A model generated the notes under the pieces. The model ran no database searches. It saw only the letters and a program-made list of their open reading frames with translations, and was not told where the DNA came from. A stretch of 37,048 nucleotides of DNA from Cryobacterium frigoriphilum (GTDB lineage Bacteria; Actinomycetota; Actinomycetes; Actinomycetales; Microbacteriaceae), in the NCBI RefSeq assembly GCF_004403305.1, contig NZ_SOHE01000025.1:1-37048 (forward strand), written 5' to 3'. The number at the start of each line of letters is the position of its first letter. The first letter of the stretch is position 1. This document shows positions 32,440 to 37,048 of the stretch, in pieces. A program made the translations under genes and the position numbers.

Positions 32440-33279
32440 ATGTGTGAGGGGTCCGAAGTAGCGAAACGGTACCTGCGTCAGTGGCGAGTTGCCCCCACTG
32501 GCCCGGCATTTTCGACTTCCACGAGTGAACTCATCAGAGGCGTTCGGCGCAACCTTCCCGTCATGCTGAAGGTCGCCCGTGTCGACGAGGAAGCGCGTGG
32601 GTCGGCCCTGCTCGAGTGGTGGGGCGGGCGTGGAGCGGTCCGGGTGCTCAAGCGGGACGACACGGCAACGCTCATGCTGCGCGCCACCGGCCCGCGCGAG
32701 CTGGCACAGATGGCGGAGTACGGATCGGATGCCGAGGCATCCGCTGCTCTGGTTCAGACGGTACGCACCCTGCACGACCGACCGCCGCCAGAACCGAGCG
32801 ACGGAGTGCCCCTGGTTCCGTTGCGGCAGTGGTTCGGCGAGCTGCTGGATGCCAAGACGGATGATCCGCTGATGTGCACCGCCGCGGAATTCGCGCAGGA
32901 CCTGCTCTCGTCGACTGGCCCCGCCGACGAGCGGGCGCTGCACGGAGATATCCATCACGGCAACGTGCTCGATTTCGGTGACGGGTGGGCGGCCATCGAT
33001 CCCAAGGGCCTGTTCGGGCATCGGGCGTTTGACTACGCGAATATTCTCTGCAATCCGAGCCTCCGTACCGCAGCCGAGAATCTCGGTGCACGCCTCGACA
33101 TCATTAGCAGCGAGGGGGATCTCGACCGCGAGGTGCTCGCCGGCTGGGCATTGGCCTGGTGCGGCCTCTCCCTGGTCTGGCACCAACACGACACCTGCCC
33201 GTCCTGGCACGCCGAGGCGAGTCGACGGGTCGGCGAACAGTTGCTTCGCGCACTCGCTCCCGAAGAGCGGCACCGCTGA
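32440..33279 (+). CDS. Aminoglycoside 6-phosphotransferase (APH(6)/streptomycin kinase-like)
   Basis: 279 residues from ATG 32440 (the frame is open earlier but the family N-terminus fits here). Brenner motif ALHGDIHHGNVLDF (HGD 168-170), the DPKG element WAAIDPKGLFGHRAFDYAN (187-190) and the N-terminal VMLKVA identify the aminoglycoside/hydroxyurea kinase family (PF04655 type). Known members phosphorylate streptomycin. A chromosomal copy in a non-pathogen may instead act on another hydroxylated metabolite. Its TGA overlaps the ATG of the DUF1697 gene. Confidence 0.88.
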   Translation: MCEGSEVAKRYLRQWRVAPTGPAFSTSTSELIRGVRRNLPVMLKVARVDEEARGSALLEWWGGRGAVRVLKRDDTATLMLRATGPRELAQMAEYGSDAEASAALVQTVRTLHDRPPPEPSDGVPLVPLRQWFGELLDAKTDDPLMCTAAEFAQDLLSSTGPADERALHGDIHHGNVLDFGDGWAAIDPKGLFGHRAFDYANILCNPSLRTAAENLGARLDIISSEGDLDREVLAGWALAWCGLSLVWHQHDTCPSWHAEASRRVGEQLLRALAPEERHR

Positions 33280-33836
33280 TGCCGTCGTACGTCGCGCTGC
33301 TGCGCGGCATCAACGTGGGCGGCCGCAACCTCATCGGCATGCCCGCCCTCGCCGAGTGCTTCCGCGACGCGGGCTACCGGAACGTGCGCACCTACATCCA
33401 GAGCGGAAACGTGCTGTTCTCAGCGGATGCCCCGCCCGGCCCTGACCTCGAAAGCTCACTGGAGCGCATGCTCAGGGACCGGTTCGAGAGCCCGATCCTC
33501 GTCGTTCTGCGCTCGCGCGACGAACTCGCCGCCACGATCGCGGCGGCTCCCGCCAACCATGGTTCCACCGAGCTGCGCAGCGACGTTATTTTTTTGAAGC
33601 ATCCGCTCACTGCAGAAGCAACGTTTACGGCGCTGCCGGAACTGCGGGAGGGCGTCGATGCGGTGGCCCTCGGCCCCGGAGTCATCTACTTCTCGCGGGT
33701 GGCGGCGCAGGCCGGCAAGACCCGCATCACCCGCCTGCTGGCCATGCCCATGTTTCAGCAGATGACCATGCGCAACTGGCGCACGACCACGACCCTGCTC
33801 ACGCTGCTCGACGCGAGCGAGCCGGACCGGCCCTAG
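33279..33836 (+). CDS. DUF1697 protein
   Basis: 185 residues from ATG 33279, sharing one base with the kinase stop (TGATG). The start MPSYVALLRGINVGGRNLIGM and later YIQSGNVLF, and NWRTTTTLLTLL are diagnostic of DUF1697, a family of unknown function found widely in bacteria. The overlap implies coupling to the upstream kinase, the only context clue. Confidence 0.9.
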   Translation: MPSYVALLRGINVGGRNLIGMPALAECFRDAGYRNVRTYIQSGNVLFSADAPPGPDLESSLERMLRDRFESPILVVLRSRDELAATIAAAPANHGSTELRSDVIFLKHPLTAEATFTALPELREGVDAVALGPGVIYFSRVAAQAGKTRITRLLAMPMFQQMTMRNWRTTTTLLTLLDASEPDRP

Positions 33837-33843
33837 TTCGGCT

Positions 33844-35817
33844 CTAAACGAGCAGCTGGTGCTTGGCCAGGTCGCGGTACAGCGGTGTCGACTTGACGAG
33901 TTCCGAGTGCGTGCCGGTGCCCACGACCTGGCCGTTCTCGAGCACCACGATCTGGTCGCTGTCGACGACGGTCGACAGCCGGTGGGCGATCACGATCAGG
34001 GTGCGGTTCTCGGCGACCGCGTCGATTGCGGCACGCATCAACTGCTCGTTCGCCCCGTCGAGGCTCGACGTGGACTCGTCGAGCAGCAGAATAGGCGGTG
34101 CCGACAGCAGCGCCCGCGCGATCGCGAGCCGCTGGCGTTCGCCGCCCGACAGCTTCACGCCCTGCTCGCCGACGGATGCCCCGAGCCCGGCCTCGTCGCG
34201 CTCGAGCACCTCCCCGAGGTTCACGGCGCGCAGCACGGCAACGCACTCCTCATCGGTCGCATTGGGGGAGGCGAGGGTCAGGTTGTCGCGGATCGTGCCG
34301 GCGAGCACCGGGGCGTCCTGCTCGACATAGCCGATCTGCGAGCGCAGCGCGGTGCGATCGAGGGCACGGATGTCCACTCCACCGAGCCGCACGGTGCCCG
34401 CGCTGGCATCGTAGAACCGTTCGATCAGGGCCAGGATCGTGCTCTTGCCGGCCCCCGAGGGGCCGACGAGCGCGGTGCGCAGACCGCGCGGGGCGCTGAA
34501 GGAGACGCCGTGCAGCACCGTGCGCTTCTCGGCCGGTTCGCCGTCTGCGGCGGGCTCAGGCGCGTCTGCCGGTAAGCCGACGAGCGTAGCCGGGCCGGGC
34601 GCGGCATCCGTCGTCGTATCGGTCGTGGCTGCGGGCGCGATCGCGGCGGCGGCATAACCGAAGTGCACGTCGTCGAATTCGATCGCCGGCTCTTCGGGGT
34701 TGACGGCGTCGTTGGCGGCACCAACCGTGATGGCGAGGGGCAGTATGTCGCGGTCGAACTGGTCTTCACTGGGCAGGTCGATGATCTCCTGGATGCGGCC
34801 GAGCGCACCGAGCGCGGAGTTGACCGAGGTGATCGCGCCGAAGGCCTGGCCGAGCGGCATGATCATCATGAACAGGAACAGAATGAAGGCGACCAGGTCG
34901 GCGATCTCGATAGCGCCGCTCGCAACGCGGAAACCGCCGACGCCGAGCACCACGAGAAACGAGACCTGCATCGCGATTCCGGCGATCGGCACGACGAGCG
35001 CACTGATCTTGGCGACCTGAATGCCCATGCGCCAGGCGCCGCGAGCATCCTCTTCGATGACGGTGACTTCACGCTCGGTTGCGTTGGAGGCCCGCACGGT
35101 ACGAATCGCGCTGATGGCGCGTTCGACGCTCGCGGCCAGATCGCCGACCTTGGTCTGCGCGGCGAGGCTCGCCACCCGGATGCGCTTGGACAGCAGGGTA
35201 ACTGTGACGACCGACACCGCGATCACGAGCACGGTCAGGCCGAGCAGAACGGGGTCGATGATGAGCATCGCGATGAGCGCGCCGACGAACGTCAGGCTGC
35301 CACCGATGGCCTCGACGAGGCCCTGCGTGAGCACCGCGCGCAGTAGGGTCGTGTCGCTTCCGACGCGGGAGACGAGGTCGCCGGTGCGGCGGGTGTCGAA
35401 CTCGCTGATCGGCAGCCGCAGCAGCCGGCCGACGAGGCGCTTGCGGCTCGAGAGCACCACGCCCTCCCCGGTGCGCTGCAGCAGGTAGTGCTGGTATCCG
35501 CTGATCAGACCCGAAATCACGACGAGGGCGATGAGGGCGCCGACGAGAGATCCGAGCGGGTCGCCGTCGCCGACGAGGGTGATGACCTGGCTGACGAGCA
35601 GCGGCTGGGCGAGGCTCGCGGCGGCGCCCAGTACGCTCAGCACGATCACGACGCTGAGTACCTTCTTGTGCTCGAGCAGGTACGGCATCAGCTGGCTGAA
35701 GGTCGCGCGGGGGCCGACGGGTTCGGGGCGGCCGCGTCGACCGCCGCGGGCCGGCTTCGGCGGTGTCGGGGCAGCGGATGCGGCGGAAGCGCGCGCGCTT
35801 CGGGTAGCGGTAGTCAC
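33844..35817 (-). CDS. ABC exporter (fused membrane and ATPase, type IV/LmrA-MsbA-like)
   Basis: 657 residues. An ABC membrane domain with six helices (about 50-350) is followed by an ATPase domain with Walker A GPSGAGKST (452-460), signature LSGGERQR (556-563) and Walker B ILLLDES (576-582). The preceding A-loop FGY is separated from strand VLHGVSF by an Ala/Thr/Pro-rich insert of about 40 residues, which is unusual. The half-transporter would dimerise to export lipids, drugs or peptides. GTG 35817 starts six bases after TAAGAT, the leaderless pattern. Confidence 0.93.
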   Translation of the reverse strand: MTTATRSARASAASAAPTPPKPARGGRRGRPEPVGPRATFSQLMPYLLEHKKVLSVVIVLSVLGAAASLAQPLLVSQVITLVGDGDPLGSLVGALIALVVISGLISGYQHYLLQRTGEGVVLSSRKRLVGRLLRLPISEFDTRRTGDLVSRVGSDTTLLRAVLTQGLVEAIGGSLTFVGALIAMLIIDPVLLGLTVLVIAVSVVTVTLLSKRIRVASLAAQTKVGDLAASVERAISAIRTVRASNATEREVTVIEEDARGAWRMGIQVAKISALVVPIAGIAMQVSFLVVLGVGGFRVASGAIEIADLVAFILFLFMMIMPLGQAFGAITSVNSALGALGRIQEIIDLPSEDQFDRDILPLAITVGAANDAVNPEEPAIEFDDVHFGYAAAAIAPAATTDTTTDAAPGPATLVGLPADAPEPAADGEPAEKRTVLHGVSFSAPRGLRTALVGPSGAGKSTILALIERFYDASAGTVRLGGVDIRALDRTALRSQIGYVEQDAPVLAGTIRDNLTLASPNATDEECVAVLRAVNLGEVLERDEAGLGASVGEQGVKLSGGERQRLAIARALLSAPPILLLDESTSSLDGANEQLMRAAIDAVAENRTLIVIAHRLSTVVDSDQIVVLENGQVVGTGTHSELVKSTPLYRDLAKHQLLV

Positions 35818-35823
35818 CGCCCA

Positions 35824-35829
35824 ATCTTA
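35824..35829 (-). promoter_or_regulatory. -10 element, leaderless start of the ABC exporter gene
   Basis: TAAGAT on the minus strand, six bases, then GTG 35817. Confidence 0.5.
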
Positions 35830-35892
35830 ACCGTCGTCTCTGGGCGTCAGGCCGGGTCGTGCCGGGTTCTGCCGGATGTCGGTGGGGCGGTC

Positions 35893-35898
35893 TAGGTT
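35893..35898 (+). promoter_or_regulatory. -10 element, leaderless start of the ABC ATPase gene
   Basis: TAGGTT, six bases, then GTG 35905. Confidence 0.5.
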
Positions 35899-35904
35899 AG
35901 AAGC

Positions 35905-36864
35905 GTGCCAGAGCCTGTCATCGCCACCCAGAATCTTGTCAAGAGCTATCGGGTCAAGGGATCGAAAGCCGAGAAGAAAACATCAGAATTCGTCGCCGTC
36001 GACGGGGTCAGCTTCGAGGTCGCCGCCGGGGAGTCCTTCGGGCTGCTCGGTCCGAACGGGGCCGGCAAGTCCACGACCATGCGCATGATCGGTGCCGTCT
36101 CGACCCGCACGAGCGGCGACCTCACCGTTCTCGGCCTCGACCCCAACCGCTACGGGCCCGAGATCCGCTCGCAGCTCGGCGTCGTTCCCCAGGAGAACAA
36201 CCTCGACATGGAACTCAAGGTGCGCGAGAACCTGCTCGTCTACGGCCGCTACTTCGGGCTGCCGCGCGCCCAGGTCGCCCGCCGCGCCGATGAACTGCTC
36301 GAGTTCGCCCAGCTCGAAGACAAGGCAGCGGCCAAGGTCGACGACCTCTCCGGCGGCATGAAGCGCCGCCTCACCATCGCCCGGGCGCTCATCAACGACC
36401 CGCGCCTGCTGCTGCTCGACGAACCGACGACCGGCCTCGACCCGCAGGCTCGGCACATTCTCTGGGATCGCCTGTTTCGCCTGAAAGAACAGGGCACCAC
36501 GCTGCTCGTCACGACCCACTACATGGACGAAGCCGAACAGCTCTGCGACCGCCTCGTCGTCGTCGACAAGGGCCAGATCATGGCGGAGGGCTCGCCGGCC
36601 GACCTGATTCGCCGCTACTCCTCCCGCGAGGTGCTCGAGGTGCGCTTCGGCTCCACCCAGAACGCCGAGGTCGCCGGGCGCATCCAGAGCCTCGGGGAAC
36701 GCGTTGAGGTTCTGCCCGACCGCATCCTGGTCTACAGCGACAGTGGGGAACACGAATTGGAGCGGATGACCGCGGCCGGCCTGCACCCGATCACGAGCCT
36801 CGTGCGCCGCTCCAGCCTCGAAGACGTGTTTCTGCGCCTGACCGGCAGAAACCTCATCGAATGA
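35905..36864 (+). CDS. ABC transporter ATP-binding protein (DrrA/NodI-like)
   Basis: 319 residues. Walker A GPNGAGKST (49-57), Q-loop VVPQENNLDMEL, signature LSGGMKRR (148-155), Walker B LLLLDEP (168-174) and the switch His in VTTHYMDEAEQLCD. The C-terminal domain (~215-319) is the DrrA/NodI type used by ABC-2 exporters of drugs, polysaccharides or lipids. It overlaps the start of the next gene by 4 bp (ATGA), which should be the permease. Confidence 0.93.
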   Translation: MPEPVIATQNLVKSYRVKGSKAEKKTSEFVAVDGVSFEVAAGESFGLLGPNGAGKSTTMRMIGAVSTRTSGDLTVLGLDPNRYGPEIRSQLGVVPQENNLDMELKVRENLLVYGRYFGLPRAQVARRADELLEFAQLEDKAAAKVDDLSGGMKRRLTIARALINDPRLLLLDEPTTGLDPQARHILWDRLFRLKEQGTTLLVTTHYMDEAEQLCDRLVVVDKGQIMAEGSPADLIRRYSSREVLEVRFGSTQNAEVAGRIQSLGERVEVLPDRILVYSDSGEHELERMTAAGLHPITSLVRRSSLEDVFLRLTGRNLIE

Positions 36865-37048
36865 GCGCGCCACACCGGCACGGTGACGCGGACGGCCCGA
36901 CCGATCCGGTCGGCCCGACCGACGCGGACGGCCCGACCGACGCGGACGGCCCGACCGATCCGGTCGGCCCGACCGATCCGGTCGGCGAGCCGCAGGCGCA
37001 GCCGACGCAGGGCATCCGCGCGCCTGCGCCGTCGCCTGCGCCGTCGCC
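36861..37048 (+). CDS. N-terminus of the presumed ABC-2 permease (partial)
   Basis: The frame opens at ATG 36861 inside the ATPase stop and runs off the window. All 62 visible codons code for a hydrophilic repeat tail (GPTDPV/GPTDAD units, then Pro/Ala-rich), with no membrane helix yet. Assignment as permease rests on gene order and coupling, not on visible domains. Confidence 0.6.
   Translation, partial: MSAPHRHGDADGPTDPVGPTDADGPTDADGPTDPVGPTDPVGEPQAQPTQGIRAPAPSPAPS
36894..36983 (+). repeat. Five 18-bp tandem units at the 5' end of the presumed permease gene
   Basis: Units of GGCCCGACCGATCCGGTC or the variant ending GACGCGGAC, in frame, coding for GPTDPV or GPTDAD. Two variants alternate as V, A, A, V, V. 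Confidence 0.95.

Overview
The window comes from a high-GC actinobacterial chromosome, most likely a member of the Microbacteriaceae. The evidence is strong G/C bias at third codon positions, a GTP-dependent PEP carboxykinase, a DUF222/13E12-type HNH protein, a 'three-helix bundle' small protein, frequent GTG starts, 4-bp ATGA/GTGA overlaps, and many start codons placed exactly where a transcript would begin (leaderless genes). No rRNA, tRNA, CRISPR array, prophage or complete insertion sequence was seen.

Layout. 1-3230 is an accessory stretch of lower GC. It holds the tail of an unknown gene, a two-gene operon (tiny membrane protein plus HTH protein) behind a consensus promoter set in an array of TTGACA half-sites, a Phd/YefM-type antitoxin with a 'cytotoxic translational repressor' toxin, a small membrane protein gene interrupted by an in-frame TAG, and a Cys-rich conserved protein. 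3240-5343 is a divergent SulP anion transporter/MerR regulator pair sharing a 16-bp palindrome. 5474-5677 is a small three-helix protein. 5706-8264 is a tightly overlapping operon on the minus strand: short Pro-rich ORF, diacylglycerol/lipid kinase, alpha/beta hydrolase, lipase.

8525-19214 runs mainly on the plus strand: Gfo/Idh/MocA oxidoreductase, PBP4-type D,D-carboxypeptidase, nicotinamidase, alpha/beta hydrolase, succinate-semialdehyde-type dehydrogenase, AlkA-like glycosylase, TrmH-type RNA methyltransferase, then a thiolase/SDR/SRPBCC cluster suggestive of acyl-CoA catabolism. 19664-22113 (minus) is a pair of overlapping CNNM/CorC-type membrane proteins. 22312-25773 is a divergent pair: a ScfR/RamB-like XRE regulator and PEP carboxykinase, a plausible carbon-metabolism control unit. 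25974-29177 is a GH38 alpha-mannosidase. 29515-31359 is a 13E12 HNH protein beside long tandem repeats. The end carries an NTF2-like protein, an APH(6)-type aminoglycoside kinase overlapping a DUF1697 gene, an ABC exporter, and a two-component ABC system cut by the window edge.

Cross-cutting signals. At least ten genes have a TANNNT hexamer exactly six bases before the start codon. Tandem repeats recur at the 5' ends of genes and in intergenic gaps. Low-complexity Ala/Thr/Pro inserts sit inside several conserved enzymes. Two unrelated perfect long inverted repeats (92-93 bp elements) occupy intergenic DNA. The heptamer CGGATGC/GCATCCG is strikingly frequent.
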